Source of the DNA: Pseudomonas sp. S35
GTDB lineage: Bacteria > Pseudomonadota > Gammaproteobacteria > Pseudomonadales > Pseudomonadaceae
Direction of reading: 5' to 3'
DNA length: 64,000 nucleotides
Assembly (NCBI RefSeq): GCF_009866765.1
Contig: NZ_CP019431.1
Location: forward strand, 3,844,001-3,908,000
The position numbers and the translations under genes were made by a program. Positions 1 to 8,625 of the stretch are shown in pieces (position 1 is the stretch's first letter; each line of letters begins with the position of its first letter). The notes below the pieces were generated by a model, which saw only the letters and a program-made list of their open reading frames with translations, had not been told where the DNA came from and made no database searches.

Positions 1-35
1 AGACCTTAGGCGCAGTGCACACCAACATGTGGGAG

Positions 36-78
36 GGGGCTGCTTCGCAGCCCAGCGCAGGGCAAGCCTGCTCACCAC
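36..78. repeat. REP half-element
   Basis: This is one arm of the REP family that occurs complete at 9980-10111 and 36383-36514: a GGGGCTGCTTCGCAGCCCAG hairpin followed by GCGCAGGGCAAGCCTGCTCACCAC. Two positions differ from the other copies. It sits just downstream of the stop codon of the small lipoprotein gene and is preceded by AATGTGGGAGG, as is the first complete copy. The opposite arm, if present, lies outside the window. Confidence 0.75.
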
Positions 79-91
79 AGGTTGCCTGAAG

Positions 92-424
92 TTATTCGCA
101 TTCCTTGGCAGCCAGTTCCAACCGCGACGGCGTTAAAGCCGACGCCAGCGGTTTGCGCTCATACAGGAACACCTTACCGCCCTCTCCTGCTTTGTAGGCC
201 TCCAGCACGTCGTCGGCGGCGATCTTGCTGGTCAGCACCACACGGGCGTGGCGCGAGTTCTGGGTCACCGTCGAGGTGATCCCGTGTTTTTCCAGCTTGG
301 GCAAGACGCATTGCAGATAGGCCTCAGGGCCTTTGCTGGTTTGCAGGGTCAAGGTTGGCGTGTTTGGGGCAGAGACACAGCCGGCCAGCAACAGAGCCGT
401 AACCGGTACAAAAAAAGAGCGCAT
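92..424 (-). CDS. small lipoprotein, unknown function
   Basis: A 110-residue protein with a lipoprotein signal: Met-Arg, a short hydrophobic stretch and a lipobox LLLAGC, so the mature protein would start at about Cys16 and be lipid-anchored facing the periplasm. The remaining 95 residues are soluble and mixed, ending in a charged helix. The start at 424 has an AGGA ribosome site. I do not recognise a named family. It lies in the same direction as, and about 30 bases from, the exported-protein gene that ends at 458, so the two may be co-transcribed and act in the same envelope process. Function is not inferred. Confidence 0.8.
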   Translation of the reverse strand: MRSFFVPVTALLLAGCVSAPNTPTLTLQTSKGPEAYLQCVLPKLEKHGITSTVTQNSRHARVVLTSKIAADDVLEAYKAGEGGKVFLYERKPLASALTPSRLELAAKECE

Positions 425-457
425 GAAAAATCCTGACTGTAAAAGTAAACGTTCACA

Positions 458-1102
458 TTAACTGGCGCGTACCAGCGCCTTGAGCGACGCATCAAACTGC
501 TTCAAGGCATCGAGCTGCACATCCCGCTGCTGCTCGATCTGCGCGGCAATTTGCGGCGCGGCCTTTTCACGTACCCACACCGACGGGACCTGCTTGTGCA
601 CCGAGCCTTCGGCCTTGGCGATGTATTGCAGGTCAGCGTCATAGAACCGCGCAATGAAGCGCGCCTCGACCTGATCGTTACGCGGGGTCAGCAGTTGGTT
701 ATGCGTGTCGAGCATCACCACCACATCGGGGTGAGCCTGCAGCAGGGCATCCAGGTTGTCGTAGACGGTGACCGACGAAAAGGTGCCTTGCAGCGAACTC
801 ATCAACCAATCAATGGCCAGTTCCGGATCGGAGCTATTGACGAACGCCTCGCGGATACGCCCATCGAGGGCATCCTTGGCGCCATTCAAGGCCATGTCGT
901 GGTAGCGTTCAAGGTAGCTGAGGTTGTCGCGGGTCGTGTCGCTCAACAACACACCCACTGACTGCGCGGGCTGGAGGGAGTCTACGCTAGCAGCGATAGG
1001 TATCAAATGGCTTGTACGCAGATCGCCTGCCACTGCCGCGTTGTCCACCAGCACACTGCCGAGCATCAGAATCATTAAACCAAGCTGAATCATCGTCCTC
1101 AT
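458..1102 (-). CDS. exported protein, possibly ABC-type periplasmic assembly factor
   Basis: The frame is open back to 1351, but the start at 1102 (MRTMIQLG) is preferred because it has an AAGGAA ribosome site and gives a clean signal peptide of about 25 residues ending in AVAG. The product is then 214 residues and exported. The mature part is rich in Asp, Ala and Gln and has no motif I can name with certainty. Its size, fold pattern and position before a small lipoprotein gene recall periplasmic proteins of outer-membrane lipoprotein pairs, but that is only an impression. The next gene in the same direction is the lipoprotein at 92-424. Confidence 0.75.
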   Translation of the reverse strand: MRTMIQLGLMILMLGSVLVDNAAVAGDLRTSHLIPIAASVDSLQPAQSVGVLLSDTTRDNLSYLERYHDMALNGAKDALDGRIREAFVNSSDPELAIDWLMSSLQGTFSSVTVYDNLDALLQAHPDVVVMLDTHNQLLTPRNDQVEARFIARFYDADLQYIAKAEGSVHKQVPSVWVREKAAPQIAAQIEQQRDVQLDALKQFDASLKALVRAS

Positions 1103-1233
1103 CACGCATTTCCTTGAACAGCGTCTCGATGGAGCAATTTTGCGCTTTCCCCGCAAAAACAGAACTTGCGTTGCGTGATGGTGACTATTATCTGAAGCGA
1201 TAGTGCCCCCATAAAATCTATAAGGACCCCGCC

Positions 1234-1506
1234 ATGAAGCCCCACCAGAAAACCTTCGACCGCATCCGCGAAGCCGTACTACCGGAGTTTCGCGAGCGGG
1301 TCGCCGATTACCTGGTCGACTATGAAAAGGTGCTGCAGGACACCGCGGCAACCGCCGCCCAGGCCCAGGCCAGTGCCCAGCAATTGCGCGGGTACCTGCG
1401 CGGCTTGAACACCACGCGGGTGCTGGGAATGGCAGATTGGGAAGACCTGGACCGGCGCGTGGTGCAACTGGCTGAAATCGCTACAGTGCAGGGCGTGGCT
1501 GGTTGA
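1234..1506 (+). CDS. small hypothetical protein
   Basis: A 90-residue, helix-rich protein starting at an ATG with a TAAGGA site. It has a long Ala/Gln/Glu segment (residues about 38-50) that would form an amphipathic helix, and no Cys, signal peptide or membrane segment, so it is probably cytoplasmic. Its 3' end overlaps the convergent glutathione transferase gene by 26 bases. Family not recognised. Confidence 0.65.
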   Translation: MKPHQKTFDRIREAVLPEFRERVADYLVDYEKVLQDTAATAAQAQASAQQLRGYLRGLNTTRVLGMADWEDLDRRVVQLAEIATVQGVAG

Positions 1507-2113
1507 CCCATTCCTGCACCGACGGCCGCTGCCATTGGTGTTGTGCATAGGCCACCAACTCGGCGGGCACGTGGTCGCCGTTGAGGATCAGGCGATTGAG
1601 CATGATGGCCAGGTCCAGGTCAGCAATCGACCACTCACCGAACAGGTTTGTCGGGTTACCCGCCAGCAGCGCCTGTGCTGCACTGATCAACCTGCTTGCC
1701 GCGGCTTCAGCGATGCTCGACAGTGGCGGCATCTGCTGCCCATAGAACACCACCCGGGTGGAACGCTCTTCGCGAATCGGCAATAAATCACTGCGCAACC
1801 ACGCCTGCACCTGCCGCGCCCTCGCCCGCAGCCTTGAATCGGCCGGGTACACCGCTGTCTCGGGGTACACCTCTTCCAGGTACTCGGTGATCGCCGAGGA
1901 CTCCGACAGCGCAAAGTCGCCTGCCACGAGGGTCGGGACGCGTTGCGTCACAGACAGCCGAACGAAGTCAGCCGCCTGGTTTTGAGCGGCATCCAGGTCC
2001 AGGGTGATGAGATCGAAGGCCAGGCCTTTTTCCCGCAGGGTGACGAACACCGACATGGCGTAAGGGCTGGTGAACAGCGAATCGACGTACAGGCGCAACG
2101 GGCTCTGGCTCAT
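1481..2113 (-). CDS. yfcF: glutathione S-transferase, YfcF-like
   Basis: A 210-residue cytosolic glutathione transferase. The N-terminal thioredoxin-like domain carries LYVDSLFTSPYAMSVF and, at about residues 55-75, the cis-proline segment RVPTLV followed by SESSAITEYLEE, which is the glutathione-binding Glu/Ser-Ser motif. The C-terminal all-helical domain includes the N-capping motif WSIADLDLAI. Length and N-terminus fit YfcF, which has glutathione transferase and peroxidase activity in E. coli. The start at 2113 has GGAGA upstream; the open frame to 2272 is not needed. It is monocistronic and converges on the small gene at 1234-1506. Confidence 0.85.
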   Translation of the reverse strand: MSQSPLRLYVDSLFTSPYAMSVFVTLREKGLAFDLITLDLDAAQNQAADFVRLSVTQRVPTLVAGDFALSESSAITEYLEEVYPETAVYPADSRLRARARQVQAWLRSDLLPIREERSTRVVFYGQQMPPLSSIAEAAASRLISAAQALLAGNPTNLFGEWSIADLDLAIMLNRLILNGDHVPAELVAYAQHQWQRPSVQEWVNQPRPAL

Positions 2114-2286
2114 GGGCAATCTCCGTGGATGAGCCTTCACGCTACGAGATCCGCGCAAATAAAGACAATGCCGGGTTTTTATGGGGGCATTCCTGGCGGG
2201 AATAGCGTCGGCAATGGCAATATTATGGCAATTAGCTACGCTGCCAAATCGCCCTGCCATGTGTGTACTCAAGGAATGATCTGCCC

Positions 2287-3726
2287 ATGAAACAAGCGGT
2301 TGTGGTTATCCACGGCATCGGCGAACAGCGCCCGATGGACACCCTGCACAGCTTCGTGGACGCGATGATCCCGGCGGACACGCCCGACGGCAAACCCTTC
2401 TACTGGAGCAAGCCGGATCGCCTGTCGCGCAATTTCGACCTGCGCGTGTTGAAGTCATCGGGCCGCACCACCACCGATTTCTACGAATACTACTGGGCCC
2501 ATAAGATGCAGGGCACCAAATTCGGCCATTTGCTGGGCTGGCTCTGGGATAGCTTCAAGCGCCCGCGCCGTGATATTCCCGACGCCATCGTGCCGTTCTG
2601 GCGCACCACGCGCTGGACCACATTGGTGCTCCTGCTGCTGATCGCCACCGGCACCCTGGCCACGGCCTGGGGCCCATTCGGGCACGACGGCAACCCCTTT
2701 GCGTTCGTCCCCTTGCTGCTCGGCGCCATTGGCCTGGGGCTGCGCTATTCGGCGTTGTCCTACCTGGGCGACGCCGCGCGCTACCTGAGCCCCAACCCAC
2801 AGAACGTGATGGTGCGCGAACAGATCCGCGCCGATGGCGTGGACTTGCTGCGCGCACTGCACAACAAGGGTGACTACGACCGCATCATCGTAGTCGGGCA
2901 TAGCCTGGGCAGCGTGATTGCCTACGATATCGTCGGCTACCTGTGGCATGACTATCACGATCAACTGACCGAGGTGATCCCCGGCAACCAGGCACTGGTC
3001 AAGCGTTATGCCCGGCATGAACCGCTGCAACCGGTGATCAAGGACGCTCTGTTCAAGGCAGGCACGGCCCTTGATGGCAGCTTGGGGAGCACCTTCGGTT
3101 TTCGTGAGCAACAAACCGCGGCGTTTATCGAGCAACGTGGCCTCGGCAACCCGTGGCGCATTACTGACCTGGTGACCGTCGGCAGCCCGATGGCCCACGC
3201 CAGTCTGTTGCTGGGCCGCAGCGTCAGTGATTTCAAGCAACGCATGCAACGCCGCGAAGCCCCCGCCTGCCCGCCCACTGAAGATGACAAAGGCTACGGC
3301 TACAACGCACGCCAACCGGTGATACTCGGCGAGCGGCCGTTCACCCCGTACTACCTGCACCACGCGGCGGCGTTTGCGGTGACGCGCTGGACCAACCTCT
3401 ACTTCCCCGCGCCCTTTGGCGTGTTTGGCGACATCGTGGGTGGCCCGGTCGCGCCGGTGATGGGCGCCGGCGTGCTGGACTTGCCGGTGAGCGTGGGCAA
3501 GTACAAAGGCTGGCTTGCGCGATCTTGGTTCAGCCATACCCAGTATTGGACCGAACGCAACGGCGCCCAAGGCTACCTCGCGTCGCTGGCCGGCGATGAC
3601 AACGCGATCAGAAATGGCCCGCGCCCGTCGGCGACCGAAGCCTTGCGCTGGGCCATCGACCTCAAGGGCTTGCGGCGTTTCCGTGCGCCAGTCGCCCGTG
3701 AGGCACTGGCCGAAGCGGATGCCTAG
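2287..3726 (+). CDS. membrane-associated alpha/beta hydrolase
   Basis: A 479-residue protein that opens with the beta-strand/oxyanion segment AVVVIHGIGEQRP. It has two hydrophobic segments (residues about 113-130 and 137-155) and then the nucleophile elbow VVGHSLGSVIAYDIV, a serine hydrolase GxSxG motif. The family looks like the DUF/lipase-type hydrolases of pseudomonads with a membrane hairpin between the first strand and the elbow. Candidate Asp and His of the triad lie in the C-terminal half (VTVGSPMAHA segment and later). The start at 2287 has AAGGAATGA. The substrate is unknown. The stop overlaps the convergent DUF924 gene by four bases. Confidence 0.8.
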   Translation: MKQAVVVIHGIGEQRPMDTLHSFVDAMIPADTPDGKPFYWSKPDRLSRNFDLRVLKSSGRTTTDFYEYYWAHKMQGTKFGHLLGWLWDSFKRPRRDIPDAIVPFWRTTRWTTLVLLLLIATGTLATAWGPFGHDGNPFAFVPLLLGAIGLGLRYSALSYLGDAARYLSPNPQNVMVREQIRADGVDLLRALHNKGDYDRIIVVGHSLGSVIAYDIVGYLWHDYHDQLTEVIPGNQALVKRYARHEPLQPVIKDALFKAGTALDGSLGSTFGFREQQTAAFIEQRGLGNPWRITDLVTVGSPMAHASLLLGRSVSDFKQRMQRREAPACPPTEDDKGYGYNARQPVILGERPFTPYYLHHAAAFAVTRWTNLYFPAPFGVFGDIVGGPVAPVMGAGVLDLPVSVGKYKGWLARSWFSHTQYWTERNGAQGYLASLAGDDNAIRNGPRPSATEALRWAIDLKGLRRFRAPVAREALAEADA

Positions 3727-4259
3727 CCAGCAAAACCACCGGCCTTCAGGAAGGCGTGCTCTTGATCAGTGGTGGTCCTGGCCAGCACTGCATTACGGTG
3801 GGGAAACCGCCCAAACCGCTCGATAATCGCGGCGTGCTCCTTGGCCCAGTGGTAGGTGTTCGGGTCCAGGTGTTGGTTAAGTGCAAGGGAACGCTGCTGG
3901 TCGGCAGGTTCTTCCGAATGCTCGAACGGCAAATAACAGAACGCACGCAAGGCGGGTTCGATCCGTTGATCCAAACCGGCATCCACCATGCGATGGGCGT
4001 ACAAGCGTGCCAACGGGTCGGTGGCAAACATGTGCGCGGTGCCGCGAAAGGCGTTACGCGGGTATTGGTCGAGCAGGATCAGCAGGGCCAACGCACCTTC
4101 GGCAGATGCCTGCCAGCTGTCCAACTCAAGTCGGGCGGCTTGCAGGTGGGTGGTGTGGAAGGTGTCGCGAAAGGTTGTATCGAAGGCATCGTCCTTGGCG
4201 AACCAGCGCTGGGGGCCGGCGTTTTTCCAGAAGTCGATGACGGATTGGGGCGTGCTCAT
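3723..4259 (-). CDS. DUF924 family protein
   Basis: A 178-residue soluble protein with the typical opening of DUF924: VIDFWKNAGPQRWFAKDDAFD, followed by a long tetratricopeptide-like helical region with LILLDQYPRNAFRGTAHMFATD and, near the C-terminus, FGRFPHRN. These three motifs are the hallmark of the family, whose biochemical role is unknown. The start at 4259 fits the family N-terminus; the longer frame adds 26 unrelated residues. It is convergent with the hydrolase gene and is followed upstream by the divergent membrane protein at 4392. Confidence 0.85.
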   Translation of the reverse strand: MSTPQSVIDFWKNAGPQRWFAKDDAFDTTFRDTFHTTHLQAARLELDSWQASAEGALALLILLDQYPRNAFRGTAHMFATDPLARLYAHRMVDAGLDQRIEPALRAFCYLPFEHSEEPADQQRSLALNQHLDPNTYHWAKEHAAIIERFGRFPHRNAVLARTTTDQEHAFLKAGGFAG

Positions 4260-4391
4260 GCTGAAGGCCTCTGACAGCGAATTCGCTGACGGTATCAGAA
4301 TCTTGACCTGGCAGAACTCAATTGACGGCAACACCACGAATAATGTTATACGATAACACCCCCTTCCCGTCCCGCCCTGCGATCCCTGCCC

Positions 4392-5546
4392 ATGACTGAC
4401 GCTGTTCCGCTACGCCAACGCCTGCTCTCCATCGACGCCCTGCGCGGCCTGGTGATCCTGTTCATGCTGCTCGATCACGTGCGCGAAACCTTCCTGCTGC
4501 ACCGCCAGGTCGGCGACCCGATGAGCATCGACAGCACTGAGCCCGCGCTGTTTATCAGCCGCACCCTCGCCCACTTATGTGCGCCGGTATTTGTGTTGCT
4601 CACTGGGCTGTCAGCCTTTTTGTACGGCCAGAAATATCAGGGCCGCCGCGATGTATCGGCGTTCCTGTTCAAGCGCGGGCTGTTCCTGGTGGTGCTGGAG
4701 TTCACCCTGGTCAACTTCGCCTGGACCTTCCAACTGCCGCCCAGCGTGATCTACATGCAAGTGATCTGGGCGATTGGTGTGAGCATGATCGCCCTGGCCG
4801 CGCTGGTCTGGTTGCCGCGCCCACTGTTGATTGCGCTGGCGCTGGTGATCATCGGCGGGCACAACCTGCTGGATGGGCTGCACTTCGCCCCCGGCTCGGC
4901 ACTGCATATTCCATGGACGATCCTGCATGAACGCAGTTGGATCGAAGTGTCCGACACCCTGCGCCTGCGCACCACCTACCCGGTGCTGCCGTGGATCGGC
5001 GTGATTGCCCTGGGCTACGGCATCGGCCCGTGGTTTGCCAATGCCACCGTCCCTGCCGTCCGCCAGCGCTATCTGTTGCTGGCCGGTGCAGGTGCGTTGG
5101 TGGGGTTTGTGGTGTTGCGTGCAATCAATGGCTATGGCGAGAAGCCTTGGCAGACCTATGACAGCAGCGTGCAGACGTTGATGAGTTTTTTCAACGTGAC
5201 CAAGTACCCGCCTTCGCTGTTGTTCCTCGCGTTGACCCTGGGCATTGGCGTGTTGCTGCTGTTGGCGTTTGAACGCGCGGGGCACAAACGTTGGATCGGG
5301 GTATTGGCCGTGTTTGGTGCAGCGCCGATGTTCTTCTACCTGCTGCACCTGTACGTGTTGAAAGTGCTGTATGTAGCCTGTGTTGCGTTGTTCGGCCTCA
5401 ATCATGGCAACTACTTTGGCTTCGACAGCATCGGTGCCGTATGGCTGGCGGCCCTGTTGCTGCCCCTGGCGCTGTACCTGCCGGTTCGTTGGTTTGCCGG
5501 GCTGAAAGCGCGTCGGCGGGATCTGGCCTGGCTCAAATACCTCTGA
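4392..5546 (+). CDS. DUF1624 / heparan N-acetyltransferase-like membrane protein
   Basis: A 384-residue polytopic inner-membrane protein with about ten hydrophobic segments. It begins with RLLSIDALRGLVILFMLLDH, the conserved first helix of the DUF1624 (heparan-alpha-glucosaminide N-acetyltransferase-like) acyltransferase family, where the Asp and His are conserved. A further LAHLCAPVFVLLTG segment matches the family. Members transfer or are thought to transfer acetyl groups across the membrane; the acceptor here is unknown. The gene stands alone between the DUF924 gene and the diguanylate cyclase. Confidence 0.8.
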   Translation: MTDAVPLRQRLLSIDALRGLVILFMLLDHVRETFLLHRQVGDPMSIDSTEPALFISRTLAHLCAPVFVLLTGLSAFLYGQKYQGRRDVSAFLFKRGLFLVVLEFTLVNFAWTFQLPPSVIYMQVIWAIGVSMIALAALVWLPRPLLIALALVIIGGHNLLDGLHFAPGSALHIPWTILHERSWIEVSDTLRLRTTYPVLPWIGVIALGYGIGPWFANATVPAVRQRYLLLAGAGALVGFVVLRAINGYGEKPWQTYDSSVQTLMSFFNVTKYPPSLLFLALTLGIGVLLLLAFERAGHKRWIGVLAVFGAAPMFFYLLHLYVLKVLYVACVALFGLNHGNYFGFDSIGAVWLAALLLPLALYLPVRWFAGLKARRRDLAWLKYL

Positions 5547-5676
5547 TTTGACGCCACTTATATATCCGGGAAAGGGCTTGGTCTCGGCCCAGCCCTGCGT
5601 CCTCACCCTTTGGCGGATACAGCATCCATTCATTACGCGTACTATGCTCGCAAACAACACATTCAAATGAGCACCC

Positions 5677-7320
5677 ATGATCAAAGCCAGCCTGCGCAGT
5701 CACCTGACCTTATGGTTTGCCGGTTTATCGCTGCTCACCTTGTTGAGCGTGGGCTTTTATGTGGGGCATATCGCCACCGGGCAGATGAGGCAGGCCAGTG
5801 GCAATGTGCTGTTGAGCACTGCACGCTCCACCGCTGCACTGCTGGCCGTGCAACTGCGCGAGCGCCAGTTGGAAGTGTCGCTGCTCAGCAAAGCGCCGTT
5901 GTTTCGCAAAGGCGACCTCGACCAGCCGGACATCCTCACGCTGATGGAACTGCGCACCCAGTCTCGCGCCGAGTATGCGTGGATGGGCATCGCCGATGCC
6001 GACGGCCGTGTGCGCCAGGCGGTGAATGGGCTCTTGGTGAACCAATCGGTCAGCCAGCGCCCCTGGTTCCAGGCCGGCCTGCGCGGCGAGTACACCGGCG
6101 ACCCCCATGAGGCGGTGCTGCTGGCCAAGTTGCTGCCGGGTACCGCCAATGGCGAGCCGTTGCGCTTTATCGATTTCGCTGAGCCGATCCGCAACGCCAA
6201 GGGCGAGACCATTGGCGTGCTGGGGGCCCACGCTCACTGGCGCTGGGTCACGCAGATCGTCGATTCCGCCGTGATGCAAAAGGACGCCATCCCCGATGTC
6301 GAGGCGCTGATCGTCGACTTCGACGGCAAGGTGCTGTATCCCGAAGTGCTGGCCGGCGAGCAGATGCCCAAGGACCGGCTGCTCACACCTTCCGGCTGGT
6401 CCACCGCCAACGGGTTTGTAACCGCTTCGGTCGCGGTGCCAAGCCCCTCCAACGCAAAAATGACCTGGTACATCATGGTGCGCCAACCCCTGGAGGTAGC
6501 CCTGCAACCGGCGCGCACCCTGCTCTACAAACTGTTGATACTTGGCGTGCTCGCCGCCGTTGCGTTCGTGGTCGCGGCGTATTACTTGGCCTCCTCCCTC
6601 AGCCGCCCTATCGAACAGCTGGCCAAATCCGCCAAGCAGGTCCAGGCGCATCAGCCCGGCGCGGTGTTCCCCCAGGAACACTCCGTGCTGGAAATCGCCC
6701 AACTGGGCCGCTCGCTCACCGGCATGACCCAATCGCTGTTGGCCAAGGAACGCCAGTTGCAGGACGCCAACGCCTCCCTGGAAGCCACTGTCGCCCAACG
6801 CACCGCCGACCTTACCCAGGCCAATGCCGAACTGCTCAACCTCGCCACCCACGACGCGCTGACCGGCGTCTACAACCGCCGCCGCTTCGACGAAAAACTC
6901 GCGGAAAACAGCCTGCTGTTCCAGCGCAGCGGCCGCACCTTTGCCCTGCTGTTGATCGACGCCGATTACTTCAAGCAGGTCAACGACACCCACGGCCACG
7001 CGGTGGGCGATGACGTGCTGCGCCAACTGGCGCAATTGATCCAAAGCACCACACGCGTCACCGACTTTGTCGCACGCTACGGCGGTGAAGAGTTTGCCGT
7101 GCTGCTACCGGAAGTCGAAGCCCCGGATAGCCCGGATGTGGTGGCCGAGAAGATCCGCGCGGCCATTGCCCAAGCGCAGTTTGAGTCAGTCGGGCATATC
7201 ACCGTGAGCATCGGCGTGGGGATTGCCGAGCCGACGGACCGCGACACTCGCGCCCTGTTGAACCGTGCGGACCAGCAGCTCTATGAGGCCAAGGCCGGCG
7301 GGCGCAACCGTGTGGCGTGA
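5677..7320 (+). CDS. membrane diguanylate cyclase (Cache-HAMP-GGDEF)
   Basis: A 547-residue sensor enzyme that makes cyclic di-GMP from two GTP. Order: a transmembrane helix at about residues 8-30, a periplasmic double Cache sensor domain to about 275 (with SQRPWFQAGLRG, typical of Cache domains), a second transmembrane helix at about 285-305, HAMP linker, short coiled coil, then a GGDEF domain from about 395. The active-site loop is RYGGEEF at about 467-473 and is intact. An RxxD inhibitory site (RVTD) lies five residues before it, so product inhibition is expected. The ligand is unknown; Cache domains usually bind small organic acids or amino acids. Monocistronic. Confidence 0.92.
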   Translation: MIKASLRSHLTLWFAGLSLLTLLSVGFYVGHIATGQMRQASGNVLLSTARSTAALLAVQLRERQLEVSLLSKAPLFRKGDLDQPDILTLMELRTQSRAEYAWMGIADADGRVRQAVNGLLVNQSVSQRPWFQAGLRGEYTGDPHEAVLLAKLLPGTANGEPLRFIDFAEPIRNAKGETIGVLGAHAHWRWVTQIVDSAVMQKDAIPDVEALIVDFDGKVLYPEVLAGEQMPKDRLLTPSGWSTANGFVTASVAVPSPSNAKMTWYIMVRQPLEVALQPARTLLYKLLILGVLAAVAFVVAAYYLASSLSRPIEQLAKSAKQVQAHQPGAVFPQEHSVLEIAQLGRSLTGMTQSLLAKERQLQDANASLEATVAQRTADLTQANAELLNLATHDALTGVYNRRRFDEKLAENSLLFQRSGRTFALLLIDADYFKQVNDTHGHAVGDDVLRQLAQLIQSTTRVTDFVARYGGEEFAVLLPEVEAPDSPDVVAEKIRAAIAQAQFESVGHITVSIGVGIAEPTDRDTRALLNRADQQLYEAKAGGRNRVA

Positions 7321-7499
7321 GGCCCAGGGATAGCGTTGCGCTGAGCAGGCTGAACGGCTCATCACAAGGCAGGTTTGTCATCTTGGCAGGCCAGAATAAT
7401 AGCGGCGCAGCAAAATCCGCTCACTAACCTTTCGATCCTGACCAAGTGCGGGCACAATGCGTGTCCTTTTTTGGCAGGCATCGCCGCAGGCTCTCAAAA

Positions 7500-8597
7500 A
7501 TGATCAAAACGCCGTACTACCTCATCGATAAACAGAAGCTTCTGGTCAACATGCAGAAGATTGCTTACGTGCGCGAGCAGTCCGGCGCCAAGGCCCTGCT
7601 GGCGCTCAAGTGCTTTGCTACCTGGTCGGTGTTCGACCTGATGCAGGAATACATGGACGGCACCACCTCGTCGTCGCTGTATGAGTTGAAGCTCGGTCGC
7701 CAGAAGTTCGAAGGTGAGGCGCACGCCTACAGCGTGGCCTGGGCCGACGATGAAATCGAAGAGATGCTGGATAACTGCGACAAGATCATCTTCAACTCCA
7801 TCAGCCAACTGCAGCGCTTTGCCGAACGCTGCGAAGGCAAGACCCGTGGCCTGCGTGTGAACCCGCAGGTAAGCAGCTCCGACTACCTGCTGGCCGACCC
7901 GGCGCGTCCGTTCAGCCGCCTGGGCGAATGGGACCCGGTGAAGATCGAAGGCGTGATCGAGCAAATCTCCGGCTTCATGTTCCACAACAACTGCGAGAAC
8001 GGCGACTTCAACCTGTTCGACCAGATGCTGAACACCATCGAAGAACGCTTCGGCGCGCTGCTGCACAAGGTCAACTGGGTCAGCCTCGGCGGCGGCATCC
8101 ACTTCACCGGTGAAGGCTATGCCATCGACGCCTTCTGCCAGCGCCTCAAGGCGTTCTCGCAGAAGTATGACGTGCAGGTCTACCTGGAACCCGGCGAAGC
8201 AGCGATCACCAACAGCGCCTCCCTGGAAGTGACCGTGCTCGACACCCTCTACAACGGCAAAAACCTCGCCGTCGTGGACAGCTCCATCGAAGCTCACCTG
8301 CTGGACCTGCTGATCTACCGCCTCAACGCCAAGCTGGCACCGAGCGACGGGGAACACACCGTCATGGTGTGCGGCAAATCCTGCCTGGCCGGGGATATCT
8401 TCGGCGAGTATCAATTTGATCGTCCGCTGGCCATCGGCGATCGGCTGTCGTTCATCGACACCGCAGGCTACACCATGGTCAAGAAAAATTGGTTCAACGG
8501 CCTGAAAATGCCGTCCATCGTAGTGAAACAACTCGACGGTACAGTCGAAGTGGTTCGTGAATTTGGTTACGACGACTACCTGTCCAGCCTTTCGTAA
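7500..8597 (+). CDS. nspC: carboxynorspermidine decarboxylase
   Basis: A 365-residue PLP enzyme of the alanine racemase/ornithine decarboxylase fold. It removes the carboxyl of carboxy(nor)spermidine to give (nor)spermidine. The N-terminal TPYYLIDKQKL and ALLALKCFATW carry the PLP lysine, with a Gly-rich SLGGGIHFTGEGY phosphate loop and a late CGKSCLAGDIFGEY segment contributing the second-subunit cysteine and Asp. The ATG at 7500 matches the family N-terminus, though its ribosome site is weak. The next gene, 28 bases on, encodes the enzyme for the preceding step, so the pair forms the spermidine route that does not need S-adenosylmethionine decarboxylase. Confidence 0.92.
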   Translation: MIKTPYYLIDKQKLLVNMQKIAYVREQSGAKALLALKCFATWSVFDLMQEYMDGTTSSSLYELKLGRQKFEGEAHAYSVAWADDEIEEMLDNCDKIIFNSISQLQRFAERCEGKTRGLRVNPQVSSSDYLLADPARPFSRLGEWDPVKIEGVIEQISGFMFHNNCENGDFNLFDQMLNTIEERFGALLHKVNWVSLGGGIHFTGEGYAIDAFCQRLKAFSQKYDVQVYLEPGEAAITNSASLEVTVLDTLYNGKNLAVVDSSIEAHLLDLLIYRLNAKLAPSDGEHTVMVCGKSCLAGDIFGEYQFDRPLAIGDRLSFIDTAGYTMVKKNWFNGLKMPSIVVKQLDGTVEVVREFGYDDYLSSLS

Positions 8598-8625
8598 GCT
8601 GGCGGATATAGGAGAAAGAAAGCAA

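Noticed and set aside
2455..3570. 371-codon open frame on the minus strand
   Set aside because: It lies wholly opposite the hydrolase gene, is rich in His/Gln/Arg as GC-driven antisense frames are, and has no motif or ribosome site.
4611..5684. 357-codon open frame on the minus strand
   Set aside because: Antisense of the DUF1624-type gene; Gln/His-rich composition with no recognisable domain.
5725..7044. 439-codon open frame on the minus strand
   Set aside because: Antisense of the diguanylate cyclase, whose domains are all intact; composition is typical of a shadow frame.
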